Assembly (NCBI RefSeq): GCF_900106015.1
Contig: NZ_LT629797.1
Span: 3,100,001 to 3,164,000, forward strand
DNA from: Pseudomonas sihuiensis
GTDB taxonomy: Bacteria > Pseudomonadota > Gammaproteobacteria > Pseudomonadales > Pseudomonadaceae
Length of the DNA stretch: 64,000 nt
Direction: 5' to 3'
Part shown: positions 48,752 through 57,829 of the stretch, piece by piece
How positions within the stretch are numbered: the stretch's first letter is position 1
Layout: every line of letters starts with the position of its first letter
Notes under the pieces: model-generated
Databases searched by the model: none
Told to the model about the DNA's origin: nothing
The model's input: the letters and a program-made list of their open reading frames with translations, nothing else
Made by a program: the position numbers and the translations under genes

Positions 48752-50017
48752 TTATGTGCGAATGTGTCCATCGCCAAAGACCACGTACTTCTCGCTGGTC
48801 AGCCCCTCCAGGCCAACCGGGCCACGGGCGTGCAGCTTGTCGGTGGAGATACCGATCTCCGCGCCCAGGCCGTACTCGAAACCATCGGCAAAGCGGGTCG
48901 AGGCATTGACCATCACCGAAGCGGAATCCACCTCGGTGAGGAAGCGCCGAGCATCGCTGAAGTTCTCGGTGATGATCGAATCGGTGTGCTGCGAGCCGTA
49001 GTGGTTGATGTGCTCGATGGCCGCATCCAGCGAGTCGACGATGCGAATCGCCAGGATCGGCGCGTTATACTCGGCGAACCAGTCGTCCTCGCTCGCTTCC
49101 AGCACATCGCTGCCGAGCAGTTCGCGGGTCGCGGCATCGCCACGCAGCTCCACGCCCTTATCGCGGTAGATCGCGGCCAACGGCGGCAGCACACGCGCGG
49201 CGATAGCCTGGTGCACCAGCAGGGTTTCCATGGCGTTGCACGGCGAATAACGCTGGGTCTTGGCGTTGTCGGCAACGCGAATGGCCTTGTCGAGGTCGGC
49301 AGCGATATCGATATAAACGTGGCAGACGCCATCCAGGTGCTTGATCACCGGCACCTTGGCGTCGCGACTGATGCGCTCGATCAGGCCCTTGCCACCGCGC
49401 GGCACGATCACGTCGACGAACTCCGGCATGGCGATCAGCTCACCGACAGCCGCGCGGTCGGTGGTTTCCACCACCTGCACGGCAGCTGCCGGCAGATCGG
49501 CTTCGGCCAGGCCCTGCTGGATGCAGCGGGCAATCGCCTGGTTGGAATGAATGGCCTCGGAGCCGCCACGCAGGATGGTGGCGTTGCCGGACTTCAGGCA
49601 CAGGCTGGCCGCATCGATGGTCACGTTCGGCCGCGACTCGTAGATGATGCCGATCACGCCCAGCGGCACACGCATCTTGCCGACCTGGATACCGGACGGC
49701 AGGTAGCGCATACCCTGAATCTCGCCGATCGGGTCAGGCAAGGTCGCCACCTGGCGCAGGCCTTCGATCATGCTGTCGATCACCTTCGGCGTCAGCGCCA
49801 GGCGATCGACCATGGCCGGCTCCAGACCGCTGGCGCGGGCGGCTGCCAGGTCCAGTTCGTTGGCGGCGGTCAGCTCGGCGCGAGCGGCGTCGAGGGCATT
49901 GGCAGCGGCCTGCAGCGCGCGATTCTTCTGCGCGGTGCTGGCACGGGCGAGCACCCTGGAGGCCTGGCGGGCGGCCTGGCCCAGGCGGGTCATGTAGTCG
50001 TGCACGGACTCGGTCAT
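48752..50017 (-). CDS. proA: Glutamate-5-semialdehyde dehydrogenase (gamma-glutamyl phosphate reductase)
   Basis: A 421-residue enzyme of proline synthesis reducing gamma-glutamyl phosphate with [35 protein letters not shown] and the catalytic-cysteine stretch [14 protein letters not shown] are present. It is first in the proA-nadD-rsfS-rlmH-mrdA-rodA run. Confidence 0.95.
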   Translation of the reverse strand: MTESVHDYMTRLGQAARQASRVLARASTAQKNRALQAAANALDAARAELTAANELDLAAARASGLEPAMVDRLALTPKVIDSMIEGLRQVATLPDPIGEIQGMRYLPSGIQVGKMRVPLGVIGIIYESRPNVTIDAASLCLKSGNATILRGGSEAIHSNQAIARCIQQGLAEADLPAAAVQVVETTDRAAVGELIAMPEFVDVIVPRGGKGLIERISRDAKVPVIKHLDGVCHVYIDIAADLDKAIRVADNAKTQRYSPCNAMETLLVHQAIAARVLPPLAAIYRDKGVELRGDAATRELLGSDVLEASEDDWFAEYNAPILAIRIVDSLDAAIEHINHYGSQHTDSIITENFSDARRFLTEVDSASVMVNASTRFADGFEYGLGAEIGISTDKLHARGPVGLEGLTSEKYVVFGDGHIRT

Positions 50018-50265
50018 GGCGGCGGAGGTCTGGCAGTTGGAAAAAGGGGCTGATTATAGCGGGCTCGCAAGGCCACGCCCAGCGGCGTCTGGCAAGCGGT
50101 AGGCAGCTCGTCCGCCAGGTGATGAATGCTGGGCAACGCCGGACCTAACCGGGGTAGCGCACCGATGGGCAAACATCGGCACCAAGGGTGCTGGAACGTT
50201 CAGGCATTTTTAAGCTTCTTGTTGTTATGCTCGCCGCGCGAGACCTAGCCCCCCCCTTACGACAG

Positions 50266-50985
50266 ATGAAGCCTGCCGAACCCACACTCAGTTTGCCCTG
50301 GCCCGGCGCCAGGGCATTGCCCGATACCTTCTTCGATCGCGATGCACAGTTGCTGGCCCGCGAGTTGCTCGGCAAGGTCATCCGCCATCGCGTCGGCACG
50401 CTGTGGCTGAGTGCACGGATCATCGAGACCGAGGCCTATTACCTGGTCGACAAGGGCAGCCACGCATCGCTCGGCTACACCGAGAAGCGCAAGGCACTGT
50501 TCGCCGATGGCGGGCATATCTACATGTACTACGCGCGCGGCGGCGATTCGCTGAACTTCAGTGCTCATGGGCCAGGTAACGCGGTGCTGATCAAGTCCGC
50601 GCATCCCTGGGTCGACGCCATCAGCGGCCCCGATGCCCTGGCGGCGATGCAACGCAACAACCCAGGCAGCCTCGGCCAGCCCCGCGCCCCCGAACGTTTG
50701 TGCGCCGGGCAGACACTGCTGTGCAAAGCGCTGGGCCTGAAAGTACCGAACTGGGATGCGCGCCGCTTCGACCCACAACAGCTGTTCGTCGAGGATGTCG
50801 ACGAACGACCGCACGCGATCATCCAGTGCGCGCGCCTGGGCATTCCCAAGGGCCGCGACGAGCACCTGCCCTACCGTTTCGTCGACGCCCGCTATGCCCG
50901 CCACTGCACGCGCAACCCTTTGCGCCGTGGACAGGTCGAAGGACGCGACTATCAACTACACACGCTGGAGCCTACCCGACCATGA
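50266..50985 (+). CDS. DNA-3-methyladenine glycosylase (AAG/MPG type)
   Basis: A 239-residue base-excision repair enzyme. FFDRDAQLLARELLGKVI starts the domain and ARIIETEAYYLVDKGSHA carries the catalytic Glu. IYMYYARGGDSLNF and the C-terminal GIPKGRDEHLPYRF complete the fold. The ATG at 50266 is chosen because the upstream frame crosses a likely promoter (TTGTTGTTATGCT) and an eight-C run. Its stop overlaps the next start (ATGA). The gap 50018-50265 otherwise shows only a small stem-loop, CCGATG/CATCGG at 50162-50179. Confidence 0.88.
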   Translation: MKPAEPTLSLPWPGARALPDTFFDRDAQLLARELLGKVIRHRVGTLWLSARIIETEAYYLVDKGSHASLGYTEKRKALFADGGHIYMYYARGGDSLNFSAHGPGNAVLIKSAHPWVDAISGPDALAAMQRNNPGSLGQPRAPERLCAGQTLLCKALGLKVPNWDARRFDPQQLFVEDVDERPHAIIQCARLGIPKGRDEHLPYRFVDARYARHCTRNPLRRGQVEGRDYQLHTLEPTRP

Positions 50986-52298
50986 TGCAATGGTTCGACA
51001 GCATGACCACCTGGCTGCAAGGCAGCCCGCACTGGCTGGCATTGGCCATTTTCCTGGTCGCCTGCCTGGAGTGCCTGGCAGTGGCCGGCATCGTCATCCC
51101 TGGCACCGTGGTGCTTTTCACCCTCGCCGTGTTGGCCGGCAATGGCGCCCTGGAGCTGTGGCAGACTCTGCTGCTCGCCTATACCGGCGGCCTGCTCGGC
51201 GACGCGATTTCCTACGGGCTGGGTCGCCGCTTCCACCAGGGCATCCGGCGCCTGCCGGTGCTGCGCGACCATCCCGAATGGTTGACCGGCGCAGAGAACT
51301 ACTTCCAGCGCTATGGCGTGATCAGCCTGCTGGTCGGCCGCTACATCGGCCCGCTGCGGCCGATGCTGCCATTGGTCGCCGGTATGCTGGACATGCCGGC
51401 CGTGCGCTTCGCCCTGGTCAGCCTGCTGGCTGCCGCCGGCTGGGCAGTGGCCTACATGCTGCCCGGCTGGGCCACCGGCGCCGCCTTGCGCCTGCCGCTA
51501 CCAGAAGGTTTCTGGGGTGCGGCCGGCATCGTCAGCGCAGTCCTGGCGGTGATGTTGCTGCTGATCATGCAGGCCAGCCTGCGTGAACGGCGCTGGGCCG
51601 CCAGCCTGGCCGCACTGCTCGGCGCCATCGCCCTGGCCGCCATGCTGATCGGCTTCCCGCGCCTGGACAGCCTCGACCAGGGCCTGATGACGCTGGTGCA
51701 GGACGAGCGCAGCACCGCCTTCGATCCCATCGCGGTGTTTATCACGCGCTTCGGAGACTTCCATATCCAGTTCGCCACCGGCGTCCTGCTGGTGGCGCTG
51801 CTGTTCGCCGCACGTCGGTGGCAGGCCGGACTGTTCGTCGCTGGCGCCCTGTTGCTCGCCTCCACCGCAACCACGGTGCTGAAGAACCTACTGGCCCGTT
51901 CACGCCCGGATGTCCTGCTGCAGCCGCTGGAAAGCTACAGCCTGCCGAGCGGACACAGCTCTGCGGCATTCGCCTTCTTCCTGGCCCTGGGTGTGCTGGC
52001 CGGTCGTGGCAGCGCGGCGCGCACACGCCTGACTTGGCTGCTGGTGGCGAGCCTGCCAGCCCTGACCATCGCCCTGTCGCGGGTGTACCTGGGGGTGCAC
52101 TGGCCCAGCGACATCATCGCCGGTGCCCTGGTGGCGGCGACCAGTTGTGCGCTCAGCCTGGCCCTGATTCAGCGCGCAGCGCCGATGCAGCCGTTGCCGG
52201 CGAAGGTGTGGTGGTTGGTGATTCCGGCCTGCGCTGCGCTGTTTTGCGCCATGGTCACCTGGGAGCTGTCGGCGACTCAGTTACGCTACAGCTATTGA
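50982..52298 (+). CDS. DedA-PAP2 fusion: membrane transporter/phosphatase protein
   Basis: A 438-residue polytopic protein. The N-terminal DedA/SNARE-associated domain (about 1-205) has IVIPGTVVLFTLAVLAGNG, GDAISYGLGRRF and GRYIGPLRPMLPLVAGM. The C-terminal PAP2 phosphatase domain (about 235-400) has KNLLARSRPD, LPSGHSSAAF and SRVYLGVHWPSDIIAG, the three phosphatase motifs. DedA proteins flip undecaprenyl phosphate or phospholipids, and PAP2 enzymes remove phosphate from the same lipids, so coupled recycling of a lipid carrier is plausible. Confidence 0.88.
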   Translation: MMQWFDSMTTWLQGSPHWLALAIFLVACLECLAVAGIVIPGTVVLFTLAVLAGNGALELWQTLLLAYTGGLLGDAISYGLGRRFHQGIRRLPVLRDHPEWLTGAENYFQRYGVISLLVGRYIGPLRPMLPLVAGMLDMPAVRFALVSLLAAAGWAVAYMLPGWATGAALRLPLPEGFWGAAGIVSAVLAVMLLLIMQASLRERRWAASLAALLGAIALAAMLIGFPRLDSLDQGLMTLVQDERSTAFDPIAVFITRFGDFHIQFATGVLLVALLFAARRWQAGLFVAGALLLASTATTVLKNLLARSRPDVLLQPLESYSLPSGHSSAAFAFFLALGVLAGRGSAARTRLTWLLVASLPALTIALSRVYLGVHWPSDIIAGALVAATSCALSLALIQRAAPMQPLPAKVWWLVIPACAALFCAMVTWELSATQLRYSY

Positions 52299-52352
52299 AG
52301 CCTGGAGCGTCGCCGGGTCACTCACGCATCGAGGGGTGTACGGCGCCCCCCC

Positions 52353-52940
52353 CTATGAGGCATCGCCCTGCAGGTGCTCCACCATGGCCTGCAACTGGCT
52401 CAGGCGCAGTTCCGGGTCATCCAGTTGTAGCAGCTGCAGTTTCTGCGCCGGCTCCAGTGGCAACAGATAGGCCAGCTGATTGGCCAGTTGCTGCTGACCG
52501 GCGACCACGCCTTCCATGGCCAGCCCCGCCACCAGCGGATGCTCGGCCAGGGCAGCGTGCAGGGCGGCCAGATCGGCGTGCTCGGCCTGTAGCGGGCTGT
52601 CTGGCTGTTCATCAAGCCACTGCACCTCGGCGACGGTCAGCTGGTCAGGCAGAACCTGGGCGCGCTCGACACGAAAACGCCGCCCACCTTCGACGCGAAT
52701 ACCCAGCAAGCCGTTGGTACGCTGCTGAAAGTCGCGCACCAGGGCCTCGCAGCCAATGGCTGCAAAACTACTGGCAGCTGCGCCCACTTCAGCGCCCTCG
52801 ACGATGCACACCACACCGAAACCACTGCCCTGTTTCATGCAGCGGCTGATCATGTCCAGGTAGCGCGCCTCGAATATCTGCAGGTCGAGTACGCAACCGG
52901 GAAACAGTACGGTATTGAGCGGGAACAGCGGCAGATTCAT
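52353..52940 (-). CDS. Lon N-terminal (substrate-binding) domain protein
   Basis: A 195-residue protein of the LON_substr_bdg family without ATPase or protease parts: LPLFPLNTVLFPGCVLDLQIFE at the start (20 or so residues typical), then RRFRVERAQ and a helical C-terminus. Function is unknown. A run of eight C's lies at its stop. Confidence 0.88.
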   Translation of the reverse strand: MNLPLFPLNTVLFPGCVLDLQIFEARYLDMISRCMKQGSGFGVVCIVEGAEVGAAASSFAAIGCEALVRDFQQRTNGLLGIRVEGGRRFRVERAQVLPDQLTVAEVQWLDEQPDSPLQAEHADLAALHAALAEHPLVAGLAMEGVVAGQQQLANQLAYLLPLEPAQKLQLLQLDDPELRLSQLQAMVEHLQGDAS

Positions 52941-53002
52941 GGTTTAACAGCCTGTTATCAATGCAGGGGTACCAGGGCATCAGTGATCATCGGGGGAGGC
53001 TC

Positions 53003-53719
53003 TCACAGCAACAGGACAATCGCCAGAGGCAACAGCACGGCGGTAATCACCCCCATCAGACTCATCGCCAATGCCGCGAAGGCACCGCACTCATCGCTCT
53101 CCTGCAGCGCTCGCGCCGTACCCACGGCATGCGCGGTGATGCCCAGCGCCATGCCCTGCGCTGCCGGATGATGAACCCTGCACAGACGCAGAATGGACGG
53201 CCCGACGATAGCGCCGATAACCCCGGTGATCATCACGAACACCGCCGCCAGCGCCGCGATACCGCCGATCTGATCAGCCACCAGCATGGCGATCGGCGAA
53301 GTCACCGACTTGGGCGCCATGCTCATCAGCATCAGCCGCTCGGCACCGAACAACCAGGCCAGCCCCGCCCCAAGAACGGTGGCGAAGGTACCAGCAACCA
53401 GCAAGGTCAGGATGATCGGCCAGAACAGCTGACGAATCCGCCGCAGGTTGAGATACAGCGGCACCGCCAGGGCCACGGTGGCCGGGCCGAGCAGCAGGGT
53501 CAGCGCTGCAACGCTGCTCCGGTATTCGGCAAAACTCAGACCGCACAGCAGCAGGATGCCAATAACCGTGAGCATCGACACCAACACCGGCTGCAGGAAC
53601 ACCCAGCGGGTGCGCTCGTAGGCGGCCATGGCCAACTGATAGGCGCCCAGGGTGATGCCGATGCCAAACAGCGGGTGATGGGTCAGCGCCTGCCAGGCGT
53701 TCTGCCAATCGGGACTCAT
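53003..53719 (-). CDS. lrgB: LrgB-family membrane protein (CidB/LrgB)
   Basis: A 238-residue protein with about six transmembrane helices; MSMAPKSVTSPIAMLVAD, GPATVALAVPLYLNLR and GITAHAVGTARALQ are LrgB signatures. With LrgA it forms a holin/antiholin-like or pyruvate-linked membrane system. Its ATG overlaps the lrgA stop by 4 bases. Confidence 0.92.
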   Translation of the reverse strand: MSPDWQNAWQALTHHPLFGIGITLGAYQLAMAAYERTRWVFLQPVLVSMLTVIGILLLCGLSFAEYRSSVAALTLLLGPATVALAVPLYLNLRRIRQLFWPIILTLLVAGTFATVLGAGLAWLFGAERLMLMSMAPKSVTSPIAMLVADQIGGIAALAAVFVMITGVIGAIVGPSILRLCRVHHPAAQGMALGITAHAVGTARALQESDECGAFAALAMSLMGVITAVLLPLAIVLLL

Positions 53720-54075
53720 ACATCCTCCCGGCGCTGCTGGCGCTCGATCAGTTTCTGCATCAGCCAGCCGGCGAAGGCCAGCGATACCAGCAGCGACAGC
53801 ACCAGCGCGCCGACCACGGCCCAGAAATCGGCGGCGATATCGCTGGCATAGGCCATCACGCCCACGGCGGGCGGCACCAGAATCAGCGGCAGGTATTTGA
53901 GCAGGCTGCTGGACGCAACGCTCAGCGGCTCGCCCACCTCGCCGCGCAGCATGAGAAAAACGAACAACAGCAGCATGCCGATGATCGGCCCTGGCAACAT
54001 CGGTAACAGCAGGACGTTGAGAACGGTACCCAGCAACTGGCACAGCACCAGCCAGGAAAGGCCGCGAAGCAGCAT
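53716..54075 (-). CDS. lrgA: LrgA-family holin-like protein
   Basis: A 119-residue protein with four hydrophobic helices; LPMLPGPIIGMLLLFVFLML and LPLILVPPAVGVMAY match CidA/LrgA. It is coupled to lrgB. A MITE-like element starts 48 bases upstream of its ATG, close to where its promoter should be. Confidence 0.9.
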   Translation of the reverse strand: MLLRGLSWLVLCQLLGTVLNVLLLPMLPGPIIGMLLLFVFLMLRGEVGEPLSVASSSLLKYLPLILVPPAVGVMAYASDIAADFWAVVGALVLSLLVSLAFAGWLMQKLIERQQRREDV

Positions 54076-54123
54076 GTTTGAGGTCTCCAGAAGACGAGCG
54101 ATGGCCGTATTTCCGCTCGCGAG

Positions 54124-54279
54124 TAGGCCGCTGAAAAACGTAGGCGAGGCAGTCAGTGCAATACCGGTGGCGGCCCCGCAAAAACAGGCGAAAAAGCGGA
54201 GTTTACGAGCTGTAAATGAGAATTTTGAGCCTGTTTTTAACGCAGCAATGACAACACAGGTAGTTTTTCAGCGGCCTAC
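54124..54279. mobile_element. MITE-like non-coding element with terminal inverted repeats
   Basis: Ends TAGGCCGCTGAAAAAC (54124-54139) and its complement near 54263-54278 form inverted repeats of about 16 bases. The interior includes GCAAAAACAGGCGAAAAAGC and TGTAAATGAGAATTTTGAGC, more AT-rich than the neighbours. No reading frame is present. A worn relative is at 40729-40850. The remaining bases of the gap up to 54477 show only the maoC leader. Confidence 0.65.
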
Positions 54280-54477
54280 TAGAGGGGATTCCGGGCATCT
54301 ATTGAGGCATGTCAGCCATTATAGGCGCGCTGGCCTCTGTATTGCTTCGTCAGGCTGGCCTATGCCGCGTCATTCATTACGCCAAGGCAGGCTTGACCCG
54401 CTGCCGGCCCCGTGATGATCTAGGCCGCAACGGTTTCACGCACACAAGAAAAACACCCGCGTCCTCAAGGAGGAACT

Positions 54478-54933
54478 ATGCCGTTCGTACCCGTAGCAGA
54501 GCTCAAGGACTATGTTGGCAAGGAACTTGGCAAGTCCGAGTGGCTGACCATCGACCAGCAGCGCATCAATCAGTTCGCCGAGTGCACCGGCGACCATCAG
54601 TTCATCCATGTCGACCCGGAAAAGGCCAAGCTGACCCCCTTCGGCACCACCATCGCCCACGGTTTCCTGTCGTTATCGCTGGTGCCGATGCTGATGGAAA
54701 AGATCATGATCATGCCGCAGGGCCTGAAGATGGCGGTGAACTACGGTCTCGACAGCGTGCGTTTCATCCAGCCGGTCAAGGTCGACTCCAAGGTGCGCCT
54801 GGTGGTCACCCTGACCGACGCCAGCGAGAAGAATCCCGGCCAGTGGCTGCTCAAGGCCCGCGCCGTACTGGAGATCGAAGGCCAGGAGAAGCCGGCCTAT
54901 ATTGCCGAACCCTTGACCCTCTGTTTCGTCTGA
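54478..54933 (+). CDS. MaoC-family dehydratase
   Basis: A 151-residue hot-dog-fold protein. FAECTGDHQFIHVDPEKAK is the hydratase-2 motif with Asp and His catalytic residues, followed by GTTIAHGFLSLSL. It probably hydrates an enoyl-CoA. AAGGAGGAACT before the ATG is a strong ribosome-binding site. Confidence 0.92.
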   Translation: MPFVPVAELKDYVGKELGKSEWLTIDQQRINQFAECTGDHQFIHVDPEKAKLTPFGTTIAHGFLSLSLVPMLMEKIMIMPQGLKMAVNYGLDSVRFIQPVKVDSKVRLVVTLTDASEKNPGQWLLKARAVLEIEGQEKPAYIAEPLTLCFV

Positions 54934-55068
54934 CCCCTGCCTGTTCCCGTTTCCGGTGTCATCCGCCGGAACGGGAGCGTTCTCACATCAGCAAAGCGTG
55001 CGACTCGGCAACGCAAGCGTCCAGGCTTGCGGCATACTGCGGACAAAGCACCGACCTGGACGTCCCTC

Positions 55069-56793
55069 ATGAATCCCCTTGCCATGCGCTTGCTGCCTCT
55101 TTGCCTGTCTCTGCTGCTTGCCGGTTGCGACGAAGCACGCCCGCTGCTGCCGGCCAATGCCACCCTGCCAGATGGTGGCCAGTATCGCGGCAAGATAGTC
55201 GAGGGTCTGTTGCAGGGGCCGGGGCGCCTGGACTACCGCAATGGCAGCTGGTTCGTTGGTCAGTTCAAGGACGGCATGCTCGAAGGCAGCGGCGAATGGC
55301 AAGGCCCGGGGGGTGAGCACTATCTGGGCGACTTCCACGAAGGCATGTTCCATGGCCAGGGTACCCTGACCTACAGCGATGGCAGTCGCTACCAGGGCGG
55401 TTTCGAACGCAATCGCTTCAGCGGCGTCGGCCTGCTCGAACAGGGCGGCCAGCGCTACCAGGGTGAATTTCTCAACGACCGCTTCCATGGCCTGGGCAAA
55501 CTGGAGATGGCCGACGGCAGCAGCTTCCAGGGCCAGTTCGTTAACGGTCAACCAGAGGGCCAGGGCGTGCGCAGCGACGCCTACGGCAACCAGTACAGCG
55601 GCGTGTTCGCCCAAGGGCTGCTCAGCGGCCAGGGCAGTTACCAGAACGCCGATGGCGACAACTACAGCGGCGGTTTCAAGAACGACGAGTTTCATGGCAA
55701 AGGTCGCTACCAGAGCGCTGGCGGCGAGACCTGGGCCGGCGAATTCGTAGAAGGCGTGATGCAGGGCCCCGGTGAATATACCGACGGCGCCGGCATCCGC
55801 TACCTCGGCGAATTCGCCGACTGGCAGTACGAAGGCGAAGGCCTGCTCACCCTGCCCGATGGCAGCGCCTACCGCGGCCATTTCTCAGGCGGTGATTACA
55901 GTGGCGTGGGCACCCTGACCCTGGCCGATGGCAGCCGTCAGTCCGGCACCTGGCAACGCGGCCGCCTGGTACGTGACGCACAGGGTCAGGTGCTGCCCGA
56001 CAGCCTCGAGCTGGGTCTGCTGCAACAAGGGCACCTGCTCGATGAAGCCATCGCCGCGATTCCAGCCTCAACCCCGGCGCGCGAGCTGTATGCACTGACC
56101 CTGGCCGGCGACGGCAAGCAAAGCGTATTCATGCGCGAAGCCGACTACGTCAGCCGGCTGATGCGCGAGCGCTTCGGCGCCCATGGCAGCATCAGCCTGA
56201 TCAACCACCGCGACCATCTTGCCGACCGCCCACTGGCCACCCGCGAGAATCTCACCCGCGTGGTGCAGGCGCTGGCCGAACGCAGTGGCGAAGAAGACCT
56301 GATCTTCATCTATCTGACCAGCCACGGCTCGCGCCGTCACGAGCTCAATCTCGACCAGCCGCGCCTGCAACTGGCCGACCTGCCCGCCAGCGAGCTGGCT
56401 GCCCTGCTCGCTCCACTCAAGCAGCGCAACAAGGTGGTGGTGATCTCCGCCTGCTATTCCGGCGGATTCATCCCGCCGCTGAAAGACGAAAAGACCCTGG
56501 TGATGACCGCCGCACGTGCCGACCGGGTGTCCTTCGGTTGCAGTGAAGAGAACGACTTCACCTACTTCGGTCGCGCCCTGTTCGCCGAGGCGCTGGGCGA
56601 AACCGACAACCTCGAGCGGGCCTTCGAGCTGACCAAGGAACGCGTCGCCGAGCGTGAGCAGAGCGACGGCTTCGAACCTTCCGAACCGCAGATCTGGGCG
56701 CCCCGCGGCGTACTCCAGCACTGGCGCGAACTACGCCAAAGCCAGGCCGAGCGCGCGCTCGGTGCCGTGGCCAGCGGTCCGGCAAAGGACTAA
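55069..56793 (+). CDS. MORN-repeat lipoprotein with C13 (caspase-like) peptidase domain
   Basis: A 574-residue putative lipoprotein (lipobox LAGC, Cys20). Residues about 38-300 hold eleven or twelve MORN repeats with a 23-residue period (YRGKIVEGLLQGPGRL, YLGDFHEGMFHGQGTL, YQGEFLNDRFHGLGKL and so on). A helical linker leads to a C-terminal clan-CD cysteine peptidase of the C13 type: His419 in YLTSHGSRRHEL and Cys462 in VVVISACYSGGF, both after hydrophobic strands as required. The ATG at 55069 fits the signal peptide; 55084 is possible. I recall a homologue at this place in PAO1 of unknown function. Peptidase activity is inferred. Confidence 0.88.
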   Translation: MNPLAMRLLPLCLSLLLAGCDEARPLLPANATLPDGGQYRGKIVEGLLQGPGRLDYRNGSWFVGQFKDGMLEGSGEWQGPGGEHYLGDFHEGMFHGQGTLTYSDGSRYQGGFERNRFSGVGLLEQGGQRYQGEFLNDRFHGLGKLEMADGSSFQGQFVNGQPEGQGVRSDAYGNQYSGVFAQGLLSGQGSYQNADGDNYSGGFKNDEFHGKGRYQSAGGETWAGEFVEGVMQGPGEYTDGAGIRYLGEFADWQYEGEGLLTLPDGSAYRGHFSGGDYSGVGTLTLADGSRQSGTWQRGRLVRDAQGQVLPDSLELGLLQQGHLLDEAIAAIPASTPARELYALTLAGDGKQSVFMREADYVSRLMRERFGAHGSISLINHRDHLADRPLATRENLTRVVQALAERSGEEDLIFIYLTSHGSRRHELNLDQPRLQLADLPASELAALLAPLKQRNKVVVISACYSGGFIPPLKDEKTLVMTAARADRVSFGCSEENDFTYFGRALFAEALGETDNLERAFELTKERVAEREQSDGFEPSEPQIWAPRGVLQHWRELRQSQAERALGAVASGPAKD

Positions 56794-56823
56794 GCTGAAC
56801 TGTAACGGACAAGAGACAACCGC

Positions 56824-57465
56824 ATGTACCTGACCCCACAGCACATCCTTCTCGCTGGCGCCACCGGGCTTACCGGTGAACACCTGCTCGACCGCCTGCT
56901 CAGCGAGCCGACGGTTGCCCGCGTGCTGGCGCCTACCCGCCGCCCCCTGGCCGCCCACCCGCATCTGGAAAACCCGGTGGGCGACCTGCAAGCGCTGCTG
57001 CCGCAGTTGTCCGGCCAGGTCGATACCGCTTTCTGCTGCCTGGGCAGCACCATCAAGCAGGCCGGCTCGCAGGAAGCCTTCCGTGCCGTCGATCATGACC
57101 TGGTACTGGCCTTCGCTCGTCGCGCTCGCGAGCTGGGCGCACGGCATCTGGTGGTGATCAGCGCCCTCGGTGCCGACCCCGGCTCAAAGGTGTTCTACAA
57201 CCGCATCAAAGGCGAGACCGAAGAGGCGCTGAAAGCCATGGACTGGCCGCAACTGACCATCGCCCGCCCGTCGCTGCTGCTCGGCGCGCGCCATGAGTTT
57301 CGTCTCGGTGAGCGCCTCGCCGCCCCGTTGCTGCGCTGGCTCCCGGGCAAGTACCGCGGCATCGACGCCTGCGCCCTGGCCCGCGCCCTGTGGCGCCTGG
57401 CCCTGGAAGAGGGAGACGGCGTGCGCGTGATAGAGTCTTCCGACCTGCGCCGGCTGGGGCGCTGA
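56824..57465 (+). CDS. NAD(P)-binding Rossmann-fold protein (atypical SDR)
   Basis: A 213-residue protein starting with [19 protein letters not shown], the GxxGxxG dinucleotide site. [36 protein letters not shown] and [14 protein letters not shown] follow the TIP30/YbjT-like atypical short-chain dehydrogenase pattern. The catalytic Tyr/Lys pair is represented by YNRIKGE. Substrate unknown. It follows the MORN gene by 30 bases. Confidence 0.85.
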   Translation: MYLTPQHILLAGATGLTGEHLLDRLLSEPTVARVLAPTRRPLAAHPHLENPVGDLQALLPQLSGQVDTAFCCLGSTIKQAGSQEAFRAVDHDLVLAFARRARELGARHLVVISALGADPGSKVFYNRIKGETEEALKAMDWPQLTIARPSLLLGARHEFRLGERLAAPLLRWLPGKYRGIDACALARALWRLALEEGDGVRVIESSDLRRLGR

Positions 57466-57481
57466 TGCCGTGGATGAAGCG

Positions 57482-57826
57482 ATGAAACCGACAAGCCTGA
57501 TCGAGGCCCTGCAAGACGCCGACATGCTGGAGATCGACAGCCTGTATGCCTGGCAGTTCGACCTCGACACCGAACTGCTGGCACAGATCAGCGCCGGCTC
57601 GGCGGGCAGCGACAGCGCCGCCAAACCGCTGCTGCAGGTGCACTGCATCGATGGTCGCGAGCGCCGCCTGTGGAAGTTCTCCCTGGCTTCGGTACAGGCT
57701 GCGCGCTATAGCGAAGCGGACGACAGTTGGTTGATCGAAGGCAGCGAAGTCAGTCATACCCTCAAATGCTTTGCCGCCTATCGCGGCGACAACGATGACG
57801 GCGACGACGAGCAAGACGAAGCCTGA
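57482..57826 (+). CDS. Small acidic protein, DUF5629-like
   Basis: A 114-residue protein with LIEALQDADMLEIDSLYAWQF and FSLASVQAARYSEADDSWLI, and a strongly acidic tail (DNDDGDDEQDEA). It looks like the Pseudomonas protein annotated as a DUF in PAO1 at this place. No activity known. The ATG at 57482 is used; a GTG at 57470 is an alternative. Confidence 0.75.
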   Translation: MKPTSLIEALQDADMLEIDSLYAWQFDLDTELLAQISAGSAGSDSAAKPLLQVHCIDGRERRLWKFSLASVQAARYSEADDSWLIEGSEVSHTLKCFAAYRGDNDDGDDEQDEA

Positions 57827-57829
57827 ACC

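Noticed and set aside
48188..50053. 621-codon plus-strand frame opposite nadD and proA
   Set aside because: It spans two opposite-strand genes with full catalytic motifs; it is a G+C artefact.
50249..50256. Eight-C run before the methyladenine glycosylase (similar runs at 38501 and 52346) as a phase-variation switch
   Set aside because: The runs lie outside coding sequence at the chosen start or beside stops, and no link to promoter spacing can be shown from one sequence.
54309..55316. 335-codon frame over the maoC gene and its leader
   Set aside because: It is out of frame with the MaoC hydratase, which has a strong ribosome-binding site and clear motifs.
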